Shown: one piece after another, positions 28,914 to 36,195 of the stretch | Numbering within the stretch: the first letter of the stretch is position 1 | Layout of the letters: every line of letters begins with the position of its first letter | Source: a virus | IMG/VR virus record: IMGVR_UViG_3300009154_000117 | Span: 1-38,648 of that record | Strand: one strand, 5' to 3' | DNA length: 38,648 nt | Notes under the pieces: model-generated | Seen by the model: the letters and a program-made list of their open reading frames with translations, nothing else | Told to the model about the DNA's origin: nothing | The model's database searches: none | Made by a program: the position numbers and the translations under genes

Positions 28914-29006
28914 GGATTATTTCAGCACTTATCTTATGGATAACTTTTTGACTTGAAATCAAAAACGAGAAGGTTCAAACCCTTCAAAACTGTAATCCTG
29001 TTTTTA
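28914..29006 (+). ncRNA. CAGCA/CTGTTT motif around a Ser-like tRNA body
   Basis: GGATTA (28914-28919) pairs with TAATCC (28993-28998); TTTCAGCA follows the first strand and TGTTTTTA the second. Inside: TTATC/GATAA hairpin, TTTTTGA-CTTGAAA-TCAAAAA (UGA in the anticodon position, Ser-like) and T arm GAAGG/CCTTC. No CCA and no ordinary acceptor stem. Confidence 0.55.
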
Positions 29007-29009
29007 TCA

Positions 29010-29038
29010 TTGACTTTACACATGCAATTGCGTATACT
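29010..29038 (+). promoter_or_regulatory. Sigma70-type promoter for tRNA-Ile2 and tilS
   Basis: TTGACT (29010-29015), 17 nt, TATACT (29033-29038), 20 nt before the tRNA at 29058. Confidence 0.7.
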
Positions 29039-29057
29039 TCTTGCATGTTAAACAAAT

Positions 29058-29132
29058 GCTCCTGTAGCTCAACGGTAGAGCCGGCCGCTCATAACGGCTT
29101 GGTTGGAGGTTCGAATCCTTCCGGGAGCACCA
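29058..29132 (+). tRNA. tRNA with CAU anticodon, probably tRNA-Ile2(CAU)
   Basis: GCTCCTG/CGGGAGC, GGCCG/CGGCT with loop CTCATAA, T arm GGAGG/CCTTC, CCA encoded. The CATAA...GCTTGGT sequence is typical of Ile2, whose C34 is converted to lysidine by TilS, the gene 18 nt downstream. Confidence 0.85.
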
Positions 29133-29150
29133 TTTTTAGGACAGAAGATC

Positions 29151-29807
29151 ATGGCTTCTTGGAGAACTATTAGACGAGATATTGAGTCCACTGCTGATAG
29201 ATACTTGGTTTGTGTATCCGGTGGCGTTGATTCTATCTTTCTTCTTGATTTTCTATTCCGCTGCAATGTGTACATCGAAGTTGCACATTTCAATCATCAC
29301 ATTCGACAGGATTCCGATCAAGATCAAGAACTTGTTGTCAATCTCGCTAGATCGCAAAATTGTGTTGTTTGGACAGGCGAATCCCTTTCATTAAATTCAG
29401 ATTCAAATGAACTTGATGCAAGGACACAACGTTGGCAGTTTATTGAACAGGTTGCTCAAGAGCGCAAGTTCACACACATCATCACAGCACATCATGCAGA
29501 TGATCAAGTTGAGAATGTGTTAATTAGATTGATGCGTGGAGATCCGCATGACAGTTTGGCTATGCATAGGCTAACCCGAGTCCATGGATTTGTTCGTTAT
29601 AAGCCACTGTTGTCTGTTACTAAAGCTGAAATTGTTGAACAAGCCCAAAAAAGACAGTTGACATGGCACGAAGATAGTACTAATATTTGCGAAGAATATG
29701 ACAGAAACTTTGTTAGACATTCCTTATTGCCTATGATGGCAACAAGAACTAACATTTATCAGAGTATTCTTACAGGCGTTGAAAAAACACAAAAATTATA
29801 CAGTTAA
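29151..29807 (+). CDS. tilS: tRNA(Ile)-lysidine synthase (TilS), catalytic domain
   Basis: 218 residues from ATG 29151 (AGGA upstream); longer readings would start inside the tRNA. N-type PP-loop SGGVDS (23-28) for ATP, TAHHADDQVENVLIRLMRG (112-130), and the TilS-specific EDSTN (174-178) with NFVRHSLLP (186-194). It ligates lysine to C34 of tRNA-Ile2(CAU), changing both charging (Met to Ile) and decoding (AUG to AUA). Host enzymes such as E. coli TilS (432 residues) have extra C-terminal domains that are missing here. Shares a promoter with its probable substrate. Confidence 0.92.
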   Translation: MASWRTIRRDIESTADRYLVCVSGGVDSIFLLDFLFRCNVYIEVAHFNHHIRQDSDQDQELVVNLARSQNCVVWTGESLSLNSDSNELDARTQRWQFIEQVAQERKFTHIITAHHADDQVENVLIRLMRGDPHDSLAMHRLTRVHGFVRYKPLLSVTKAEIVEQAQKRQLTWHEDSTNICEEYDRNFVRHSLLPMMATRTNIYQSILTGVEKTQKLYS

Positions 29808-29810
29808 AAT

Positions 29811-29828
29811 CCTTAATTTAGATTAAGG
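29811..29828 (+). terminator. Hairpin after tilS
   Basis: CCTTAAT/ATTAAGG with a 4-nt loop, 3 nt after the stop. Weak T run, so at best a weak terminator. Confidence 0.45.
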
Positions 29829-29853
29829 TTGCAGCCGATATTGAGAGTCTTGG

Positions 29854-29930
29854 GGACCCGTAACTCAATAGGTCAGAGTAACCGCCTTTTAAGCGGTAAG
29901 TTCTCGGTTCAAGTCCGAGCGGGTCCTCCA
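29854..29930 (+). tRNA. tRNA-Lys(UUU)
   Basis: GGACCCG/CGGGTCC, ACCGC/GCGGT with loop CTTTTAA, T arm CTCGG/CCGAG, T73, CCA encoded. Confidence 0.92.
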
Positions 29931-29939
29931 TTTTTTAAT

Positions 29940-30014
29940 GCCTAGGTAGCTCAGGGGTAGAGCAGTTGGTTGAAGCCCAGCGTGTCGGTGGTTCAATTCC
30001 ATCTCTAGGCACCA
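29940..30014 (+). tRNA. tRNA-Phe(GAA), copy 2
   Basis: GCCTAGG/TCTAGGC, GTTGG/CCAGC with loop TTGAAGC, T arm GGTGG/CCATC, CCA encoded. Confidence 0.93.
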
Positions 30015-30016
30015 TA

Positions 30017-30110
30017 TTACCGGTTTTCGGTGAAGTCCGGCATATCGACCCTTTGACTTATAAGAAGAGGCACGATTAAGTTGCGTTAGCGTCTTATAAT
30101 AGGGTATGTG
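30017..30110 (+). ncRNA. Closed-stem RNA between tRNA-Phe and tRNA-Gly
   Basis: ACCCT near 30049 and TATAAGA pair with TCTTATA and AGGGT near 30091-30105. ACCGGTTTTCGGT forms a small hairpin just before. The remainder to 30178 shows no gene. Confidence 0.4.
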
Positions 30111-30178
30111 AAGTATGTAAAAACCGTTCTCTTCAAATAAGAGACATTGCTTTAGAGAGTAAACTAAATATTATTAAT

Positions 30179-30253
30179 GCGGACGTAGCTCAGTGGTAGA
30201 GCGCGACCTTGCCAAGGTCGATGTCGAGGGTTCGACCCCCTTCGTCCGCTCCA
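30179..30253 (+). tRNA. tRNA-Gly(GCC)
   Basis: GCGGACG/CGTCCGC, CGACC/GGTCG with loop TTGCCAA, T73, CCA encoded; all stems perfect but one G-T. Confidence 0.95.
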
Positions 30254-30267
30254 TTTTAGGATTTACT

Positions 30268-30789
30268 GTGTTCATAAGTCCCAACTTATCCATTCCTGAA
30301 AGTTTAAAACAGCAAATAATTGATTTTGCCTTAAACAGTGGTGTTGATTATTTTGTCAAAAATGGACAAGGTCGCAGATTTTGTAATCTCAATAGAATAG
30401 ATTCCCAATTATCTCAAAAAGTACGAGAATTTTCCAACTACTGCTATGGCAATTACGGCATTTCAGTAGTTGAAGAACCAATGTTTGGTAATTTCATAGG
30501 AGTAAACACACGAGGTGCTTTTGTGCATCCTCACCGTGATCCTAGAAGCAACCAAGGCATGCTGCATGTAAGATTAAACTTTATACTAAGTTTACCTCAC
30601 AGCGGTGGTCAGCCTGTTATTGAAGGTCAAGAGTATACAGTTGTCGAAGATCAATGTTGGCTAAATTTAGCCAGTGAATGGCAACATCAATCAACTCCTG
30701 TACAGGGCGAAAAACCTAGAATTGTACTAAGTTTAGGATCTTATGTCGCAGAAGATGATGTAAAAAGTTTTAGAGTGTTTTCAGCATAA
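30268..30789 (+). CDS. 2-oxoglutarate/Fe(II) oxygenase-like protein
   Basis: 173 residues from GTG 30268, chosen for AGGA 6 nt upstream; longer readings run into tRNA-Gly. The double-stranded beta-helix iron site is visible: His89-x-Asp91 in VHPHRDP and His140 in SEWQHQST, with Arg151 (KPRIVLS) for 2-oxoglutarate. The closest look is prolyl-hydroxylase-type proteins common in marine phages. Position among tRNAs would fit RNA or ribosomal-protein hydroxylation, but this is speculation. The last codons double as the start of the permuted tRNA-Phe motif. Confidence 0.8.
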   Translation: MFISPNLSIPESLKQQIIDFALNSGVDYFVKNGQGRRFCNLNRIDSQLSQKVREFSNYCYGNYGISVVEEPMFGNFIGVNTRGAFVHPHRDPRSNQGMLHVRLNFILSLPHSGGQPVIEGQEYTVVEDQCWLNLASEWQHQSTPVQGEKPRIVLSLGSYVAEDDVKSFRVFSA

Positions 30790-30900
30790 AATTCTATCCA
30801 TGAAAAGGACGGTGTCGTTGGTTCGAGTCCAACCCTTCCCACCAACTGCGGGGAGGTAGCTCAGCTGGTAGAGCACGTAAAGAACAATACACTCTGTTTA
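30772..30900 (+). ncRNA. CAGCA/CTGTTT motif around permuted tRNA-Phe
   Basis: AGAGTGT (30772-30778) pairs with ACACTCT (30889-30895); TTTCAGCA (30779-30786) and TGTTTA (30895-30900) sit at the same places as in the other copies. The 5' strand overlaps the end and stop codon of the oxygenase gene. Confidence 0.6.
30798..30878 (+). tRNA. Circularly permuted tRNA-Phe(GAA)
   Basis: 3' half first: positions 30-31 CC (30798-30799), loop ATGAAAA (30800-30806), GGACG, T arm GTTGG/CCAAC (30817-30833), CCTTCCC, A73, CCA (30841-30844). Spacer ACTGC. 5' half: GGGGAGG (30850-30856), D arm (30859-30874), A26, 27-29 CGT (30876-30878). Joined, acceptor (one G-T) and anticodon stem CGTCC/GGACG are fully paired. 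The break between 29 and 30 is the same as in the permuted Asp gene. Two normal Phe(GAA) genes also exist. Confidence 0.82.
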
Positions 30901-30912
30901 ATTTGAATTTTA

Positions 30913-31020
30913 GGATTGTTTCAGCAAAAAACCATTAGGTAGCTCATCGGTAGAGCATTTGCTTTCAACGCAAACGGAGCGGGTTCGATTCCCGCCTAAA
31001 AAAACACAATCCTGTTTTTA
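30913..31020 (+). ncRNA. CAGCA/CTGTTT motif around a UCA-anticodon tRNA
   Basis: GGATTG (30913-30918) pairs with CAATCC (31007-31012); TTTCAGCA (30919-30926) and TGTTTTTA (31013-31020) flank as in the other copies. The last bases coincide with the stop codon of the minus-strand kinase gene. Confidence 0.55.
30933..31001 (+). tRNA. Atypical tRNA with UCA anticodon
   Basis: D arm GCTCATCGGTAGAGC, TTTGC/GCAAA with loop TTTCAAC (UCA, complementary to UGA), T arm GCGGG/CCCGC. The acceptor is only TTAGG/CCTAA, overlapping the T stem by one base, and no CCA is encoded. A second TTTTAGG lies 25 nt upstream and would give a longer acceptor. Possibly inactive. Confidence 0.55.
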
Positions 31021-31773
31021 TACTTCTTTGGGAGTTTCCGGTTCAGCAGGGCGTTGACCTGTTGTTTGTGCAGGTTCATCTTTTGCTGGCTTTGTGCTTG
31101 TTTGCTTTTGTGCAGCTTTAGGATCAGATAACCACTGTCGTGCTGCCTGTGTTTTAACTGGCGTGTTAAGCCAAGATCTAATACTCTTGTCAACATAGTT
31201 AATGCTGGCATCGGGACGTTCAGCATCGATAACAAAGAACCTTGCTCCAAATAAGTTCTGTAATGAACCTATTCCCTTTTGCACCTTATTCCAGGTATCT
31301 TCAATATGTTTTGGTGGAGTTACTCTTCCAAAGTCTGGACCAGGACGTTGTGAACGTTCAGCGGCTCTTTTGAGACTTGTTTCTAATGATGAGTTAACGA
31401 AAATCATTGCAGTCTCATAACCCATTTCTTCTAGGTCTGCTTTAACATCAGCCATCTTTTCTGGATTCTTCGCAGTACTATCAATGATTAAACCAATTCG
31501 ACCTTGACGAAGTAATTCTTCTAGGCCGCGATACGTTTTCCAAGATGCTTCGTAATCCTTGTTTTGATCGCCACTAGCGCGTCCTTTATGTCTCATAAGA
31601 TTATAAAAATCATCAACATTGAGGTGTCTTAGACCTGTACCAGAGAGTAGCTTATTAGCGGTAGTTGTTTTACCAGCACCTGGTGCTCCGGCCATAAAAA
31701 CTGCTTTAAAAATGTGAGGATCATACGGACCCTCTTGTATAGCGGTTTCATTTAAAAGATCTTTTATTTTCAT
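31018..31773 (-). CDS. P-loop kinase (zeta-toxin/polynucleotide-kinase-like)
   Basis: 251 residues. Walker A GAPGAGKTTT (29-38), an LNVDDFY Walker-B-like acidic pair, LIIDSTAKN, and a lid-type RAAERSQRPG segment, as in zeta-toxin and PNK-type kinases. The substrate could be a sugar nucleotide or a nucleic-acid end. The C-terminal 50 residues are Pro/Thr/Lys-rich and probably disordered. The start MKIKDLLNETA resembles T4 capsid-targeting peptides and the starts of the genes at 31797 and 36880. It has no ribosome site; a late box lies 6 nt upstream. Confidence 0.78.
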   Translation of the reverse strand: MKIKDLLNETAIQEGPYDPHIFKAVFMAGAPGAGKTTTANKLLSGTGLRHLNVDDFYNLMRHKGRASGDQNKDYEASWKTYRGLEELLRQGRIGLIIDSTAKNPEKMADVKADLEEMGYETAMIFVNSSLETSLKRAAERSQRPGPDFGRVTPPKHIEDTWNKVQKGIGSLQNLFGARFFVIDAERPDASINYVDKSIRSWLNTPVKTQAARQWLSDPKAAQKQTSTKPAKDEPAQTTGQRPAEPETPKEV

Positions 31774-31779
31774 AATACA

Positions 31780-31791
31780 TATTTATAAATA
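31780..31791. promoter_or_regulatory. Overlapping divergent late promoter boxes
   Basis: TATTTATAAATA is read as TATAAATA on both strands (plus 31784-31791, minus 31780-31787). It lies 5-6 nt from both start codons, so any transcript starting downstream of it would be leaderless. Confidence 0.6.
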
Positions 31792-31796
31792 TGTTT

Positions 31797-34556
31797 ATGA
31801 GAATTATAGAAATCTTTAAATCCGAACTGAAGCCGGGTGAGCGCAAGGGAATGTCCCTTAACTTGCCAAAACTAGAAAAACTGCTGAAGAAAATCACTGA
31901 TTATGAAGAAAGCGCGGCCCTTGCAAATAATATGAAAGTGCCTGATTCAGTTGCTGCTGAATATGAAAAAATGAAGCAGGGACTCTATGCAGAAATTGAT
32001 TCCCTAAAACAACAGAAGTCAAATCTTAAAAGTGAAAAGAATAATCTTCCAATCCAATTTTATAATTTAATGACGAGGATTGCAAACAATTGCACACAAA
32101 TTGTACAAACATACATTGATCTAAATCCAGATTTTAAATCACGAGATGCTAAAGTTTTTTATCGTGGAATTAAATCCACTGAAGATGCTCTCTATGGTAA
32201 ACCATTTGATGAGCGCCGTGTAATGACAAGTAGTTCACGACTCAGTGATATTTTTAACAAAGGCATGGAAGCAGCTGGATTCGAAGCAAGAAGAGATAAT
32301 TCATCATTCGTATCAGGTGATAAAAGTCAGGCTTCGGGATATGGCAAAGTATATGTAATGTTTCCCAAAGATGGATTTTCATTTAGCTGGAGTCGAAACA
32401 CCAAGGATTTAATTTTAGATAGAGGATCCTATCCAAAAATGTTGGACTACGAACTACTTGCTCCTTTAAAAGATTTCGTGTTAACCAATCGAGAAAAACT
32501 AGGAGCAAAATATAATTTTACCTTTAATGATCTCTTTGGGCAATATGATCTAGAATCCAATCTTAACTCAATTAAACAAGCTATTGAAGCAGGTGACATC
32601 CCAAAAGAATTCATGCCTTTAACTGAGCTTGAAAACATCATGACTCCTGAAGGAATAGTCAAAGGATTTGATTTAGATCAAGAAGACCTAACAGGTGCCA
32701 TTACTTCTCATTCAGAAGTATTTGTTCGTGGTGCATATTATGCTGTTCAAGAAAGTCTCATGAAAAATATCATGAAGTTTCTAGAACTACAAGTTTATCC
32801 CGAAGGCAAGCCTAAAATCATTACACCTGGAAAATATGAAATTGGTGACCGTGTTACTGTTAAATCCAAGGGTAATCACTATTACGGGCTGTCCGGTGAA
32901 GTACAGTATGTTTACACCAATTATGACGAAGTATCAGTGAAGTTGGATGGTGAAAATTGGACCAACGACTTCAAGATTAAAGATATTAAACACGAAAGTG
33001 AAGCTGATTCAGAAACTCCTGATCTTAAAGAAGGTGATACAGTTGAAGTTACTGATACTAATAGTGAATATTATGGCCGATCTGGAACTATATCCTACAT
33101 ATATAAGGATGGTGGAATCGAGATATTTTTCAAAGGCGGCGAGTACGGTACTGTTAAGCAAAACCAAATTAAAATACTAGAACCAAAAACTGACACTGAT
33201 AAAATTAAAAAAGGTGATACAGTTGAAGTCACCAATACTGATAGTGAATACTATGGTCAATCTGGCACAGTATCCTATATTTACAACAGCGGCATGATTG
33301 AAATATTTTTCAAAAGCGGCGAATCCGGTAATGTTCTATCAGGTGGATTTAAAAAATTAGATGCAGAAGAGTCGGAAGAAAAACCAGAAGAAACAATTAC
33401 AGGCGCTTTCAAAGTCGGTGACCAGGTAAAAATTATTGGCAAGCACCCTAACGCAGGTGATATAGCCACTGTTGATGATGTATTTGATTTTCATAAAGAC
33501 ACTACGCTGGTGTTGGATAACGGTAAAAAATTACATGATGTTCCCTTTGTTTATCTTGAAAAAATTGGGGCGTCACCAAAGACTCTGGAAATTGGTCAGG
33601 TCTCAAACGGTGATAAGGTTAAGATCATTGGTGACCATGCATCCGCCGGTAAAACTGGTAAAATAATATACGCTTATTCCACAATCCCACAAGTTGATGT
33701 AGAATTTGATAGTGGCTTTGCTTATGACGTTCCTTTAAAAAACATTGAAAAGATTAAAGCCGAAGCTGAAAATCCTAATTTAATAGATGCTGCTTATGAA
33801 GTTACTATGCCAGGACTTACACCGCTTTATCAGGGACAATTCCTCACTCAGAATGAATATGATCAGGCTATAGACGAATACGGCGATGATACATTCACTG
33901 TTAAAAAACTTGATAACCCCGATAAAAATGATCCAGATTTGAACTTAGACAATCTCAAGTGGGAACCAGAGCCAGAAGTAAAAACACCTAAACAATATTC
34001 AGAGGGCGATAAGGTAAAAATCATAGGAACGCACAATACAGGAAAAACTGGCACAATAACTCAGGTTCAAAAAAGTGGCAATGTTATAGTAAAATTAGAC
34101 GATTCTGATGATAAGACATTTCTTTATCCTAATGAAATTGAAAAAATTAAAACTTCTGAACCTGAAGTAATACCTGTCCATTCGTTTAAACAAGGCGATT
34201 CTGTTAAAGTTATTGATGGGCCTGCTGCCGGCAAAACTGGTAAGATAGCTCATGTAGCCAATATAATGAAAATCGCAGATGTAACCTTTTCAGATGGCTC
34301 TACTAACTATATTGGGTTCAAACAATTGCAACTTTTAGATTTTCCAATACAGGATATTGCTAAGAAAAAAACACCATTGAAAGATTTACCTGCTGTTCAA
34401 CAATTGATTAAGAGTGCAGCACAGTCAAATCAAGTAAATATTGATCAATTAGATCAAGCTATTGGCACATTAAATCCAACCAGTCAAGAGATTGAAGAGT
34501 TAATGGCTTATATAGCAAATCTTGGCATGGAGATAGTTGACAGCAATTCATTCTAG
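31797..34556 (+). CDS. Large protein: ADP-ribosyltransferase-like domain plus seven KOW-like repeats
   Basis: 919 residues from the second ATG (MRIIEIFKSE), whose start parallels those of its neighbours. After a coiled region (25-85) comes a domain with an ART-like R-S-E order: FYRG (Arg about 121), SSFVSG (about 167-172) and SEVFVRG (Glu about 305). From about 345 to 860 are seven repeats with GD-V-V......G-G/T-I (for example EGDTVEVTDTNSEYYGRSGTISYIY), resembling KOW/SH3-like barrels that bind nucleic acid or protein. ART activity is inferred from motif order, not proven. An ADP-ribosylglycohydrolase follows directly. Confidence 0.72.
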   Translation: MRIIEIFKSELKPGERKGMSLNLPKLEKLLKKITDYEESAALANNMKVPDSVAAEYEKMKQGLYAEIDSLKQQKSNLKSEKNNLPIQFYNLMTRIANNCTQIVQTYIDLNPDFKSRDAKVFYRGIKSTEDALYGKPFDERRVMTSSSRLSDIFNKGMEAAGFEARRDNSSFVSGDKSQASGYGKVYVMFPKDGFSFSWSRNTKDLILDRGSYPKMLDYELLAPLKDFVLTNREKLGAKYNFTFNDLFGQYDLESNLNSIKQAIEAGDIPKEFMPLTELENIMTPEGIVKGFDLDQEDLTGAITSHSEVFVRGAYYAVQESLMKNIMKFLELQVYPEGKPKIITPGKYEIGDRVTVKSKGNHYYGLSGEVQYVYTNYDEVSVKLDGENWTNDFKIKDIKHESEADSETPDLKEGDTVEVTDTNSEYYGRSGTISYIYKDGGIEIFFKGGEYGTVKQNQIKILEPKTDTDKIKKGDTVEVTNTDSEYYGQSGTVSYIYNSGMIEIFFKSGESGNVLSGGFKKLDAEESEEKPEETITGAFKVGDQVKIIGKHPNAGDIATVDDVFDFHKDTTLVLDNGKKLHDVPFVYLEKIGASPKTLEIGQVSNGDKVKIIGDHASAGKTGKIIYAYSTIPQVDVEFDSGFAYDVPLKNIEKIKAEAENPNLIDAAYEVTMPGLTPLYQGQFLTQNEYDQAIDEYGDDTFTVKKLDNPDKNDPDLNLDNLKWEPEPEVKTPKQYSEGDKVKIIGTHNTGKTGTITQVQKSGNVIVKLDDSDDKTFLYPNEIEKIKTSEPEVIPVHSFKQGDSVKVIDGPAAGKTGKIAHVANIMKIADVTFSDGSTNYIGFKQLQLLDFPIQDIAKKKTPLKDLPAVQQLIKSAAQSNQVNIDQLDQAIGTLNPTSQEIEELMAYIANLGMEIVDSNSF

Positions 34557-34565
34557 TGTTATAAT
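34537..34565 (+). promoter_or_regulatory. Sigma70 promoter for the ADP-ribosylglycohydrolase
   Basis: TTGACA (34537-34542), 17 nt, TATAAT (34560-34565), inside the end of the preceding gene and 24 nt before ATG 34589. Confidence 0.8.
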
Positions 34566-34588
34566 ATTTTTTTACACTAGGAGTTATT

Positions 34589-35470
34589 ATGTTAAAAGAC
34601 AAATTAGCTGGAGCATTTATTGGGCTTGCTATTGGAGACTGTGTTGGCGCCGCCGTGGAATTTAGAGAACGTGATACTTTTGAACCTGTTACTGACATGC
34701 TTGGTGGTGGACCGTTCAATCTTCCTGTAGGTTATTGGACTGACGATACTAGTATGGCACTTTGCCTTGCAGAAAGTCTTATCGCTAATTCCCAGCTTGA
34801 TAAAGCTGATTTGCTGGATCGTTTTGTAGATTGGTACAGTAATGGAACAAACTCATCAACTGGTAGGTGTTTTGACATTGGCAACACTACTATTAGTGGT
34901 ATTATGGATTATGTTGAAACTGGCTCAGTAACTAACAACAAGTCTGTATATAACGCCGGCAACGGTTCAATTATGCGCCTGAGTCCAGCAGTGATTGCAC
35001 ATTACGACAATGAAGAAATGGCAATTGAAACGGCAAACTTACAGAGCGAAACAACTCATGCTTCACCTGCTTGTTTACATTCATGTGAACTTATGGCGGA
35101 AGTGTTACTTAATGCAATCTATGCTACTGAAAAGAGTCGCATCTTTAATATAACTGCTAAAGAGCATTGGGTACAGAGTGTAAAGGACATTCTCACATCA
35201 CTTGAAGTTGGTCGTGATCATGTTTCATCATCTGGATATGTTATCCATACTCTTCATGCTGCCCTATGGTGCGTGTATCAAACAGATAATTTTCGAGATG
35301 CAATTTTACTTGCCACTAACTTGGGCAATGACACTGACACTGTTGCCGCAGTTACTGGACAAATTGCTGGTGCATTTTATGGCCTTTCGAACATTCCTGA
35401 TGATTGGAAGAACAAGCTACATGACTTTTCTCGTTTTATAGACTTAACAGAAGAATTAATTAAAAGATGA
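34589..35470 (+). CDS. ADP-ribosylglycohydrolase (DraG/ARH family)
   Basis: 293 residues. GAFIGLAIGDCVGAAVE opens the fold; WTDDTSMAL and GNDTDTVAAVTGQIAGA supply the Asp residues that bind two Mg ions in the ARH family. It removes ADP-ribose from Arg or other residues, or from nucleic acids. It sits next to a protein with an ADP-ribosyltransferase-like domain, so it could reverse host or phage modification. Own consensus promoter, AGGAG site, and ATGA overlap with the next gene. Confidence 0.92.
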   Translation: MLKDKLAGAFIGLAIGDCVGAAVEFRERDTFEPVTDMLGGGPFNLPVGYWTDDTSMALCLAESLIANSQLDKADLLDRFVDWYSNGTNSSTGRCFDIGNTTISGIMDYVETGSVTNNKSVYNAGNGSIMRLSPAVIAHYDNEEMAIETANLQSETTHASPACLHSCELMAEVLLNAIYATEKSRIFNITAKEHWVQSVKDILTSLEVGRDHVSSSGYVIHTLHAALWCVYQTDNFRDAILLATNLGNDTDTVAAVTGQIAGAFYGLSNIPDDWKNKLHDFSRFIDLTEELIKR

Positions 35471-35946
35471 GAATAATATTTTTAGATATTGATGGTCCAA
35501 TAATTAATGTAAGTTCTCTAGTCATGGTATCTGAACTGCGGTTAGCTTGTAATAAAGTTTCAATTCAATTGCTCAATGATCTGTGCCTTGAGTCTGGTGC
35601 AAAAATTGTAACCAACTCCATGCACAATTATCACTTGCCCTATGGAAAAACTTTAAAAGAAGATTTAATACATTGGGGAATTGATCCAACACATTTTCAC
35701 AATGATTGGAGAACAATTTTTCCGAACATTGATTATACAGATGTGACAAGCACTGTTCGTGGTATTGGTAGATTAATTGCCATTAATCAGTGGATCGCTG
35801 ACAATGGTGAATGCGATTGGGTTTGCTTTGATGACAGAAAGTTTACTGAATCTAAACGGCTAGTGTATATTGAAGACGGCGAAGGTCTACAGGATGAACA
35901 CATTCTAGCCGCAATAGAAGTTTTTTCCTTAAGGCAAGAAAAATAA
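35467..35946 (+). CDS. HAD-like hydrolase (Swiss-army-knife RNA-repair type)
   Basis: 159 residues. RIIFLDIDGPII (2-13) is the HAD motif I with the two catalytic Asp residues, VTNSMH may be motif II, and CDWVCFDDR the acidic motif. Similar stand-alone domains occur with phage RNA-repair and nucleotide-processing systems. The substrate is unknown. Coupled to the glycohydrolase by ATGA, so the two may act in sequence, for example on ADP-ribose phosphates, which is speculation. Confidence 0.75.
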   Translation: MRIIFLDIDGPIINVSSLVMVSELRLACNKVSIQLLNDLCLESGAKIVTNSMHNYHLPYGKTLKEDLIHWGIDPTHFHNDWRTIFPNIDYTDVTSTVRGIGRLIAINQWIADNGECDWVCFDDRKFTESKRLVYIEDGEGLQDEHILAAIEVFSLRQEK

Positions 35947-35951
35947 TTTAT

Positions 35952-36026
35952 TGCTCTCTGGTGCAATTGGCAGCACGTCTGACTCTGACTCAGAAGGTTC
36001 CAGGTTCGACCCCTGGGAGAGCATCA
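35952..36026 (+). tRNA. tRNA-Gln(CUG)
   Basis: TGCTCTC/GAGAGCA with the Gln-type U1-A72, TCTGA/TCAGA with loop CTCTGAC, T arm CCAGG/CCTGG. The 3' end reads T-CA, so CCA is not fully encoded. Confidence 0.88.
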
Positions 36027-36058
36027 CTAACTTTACAAAATAATTTGAATAATACCAA

Positions 36059-36087
36059 TTGACATCATAATCAACAGCGTATATAAT
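36059..36087 (+). promoter_or_regulatory. Sigma70 promoter for the second tRNA group
   Basis: TTGACA (36059-36064), 17 nt, TATAAT (36082-36087), 17 nt before tRNA-Gln(UUG). Confidence 0.8.
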
Positions 36088-36104
36088 ACACAAATAATTA
36101 ATGT

Positions 36105-36178
36105 TGCCCCTTCCTCTAAAGGTAAGAGCGCGGACTTTGAATCCGTCAATCTTGGTTCGAATCCAAGGGGGGCATCCA
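36105..36178 (+). tRNA. tRNA-Gln(UUG)
   Basis: TGCCCCT/GGGGGCA, GCGGA/TCCGT with loop CTTTGAA, T arm CTTGG/CCAAG, CCA encoded. Confidence 0.93.
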
Positions 36179-36195
36179 GTATTTAAGAGGTATTA

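Noticed and set aside
30913-31020. Selenocysteine tRNA because of the UCA anticodon
   Set aside because: The short acceptor, short variable loop and normal D arm do not fit tRNA-Sec.
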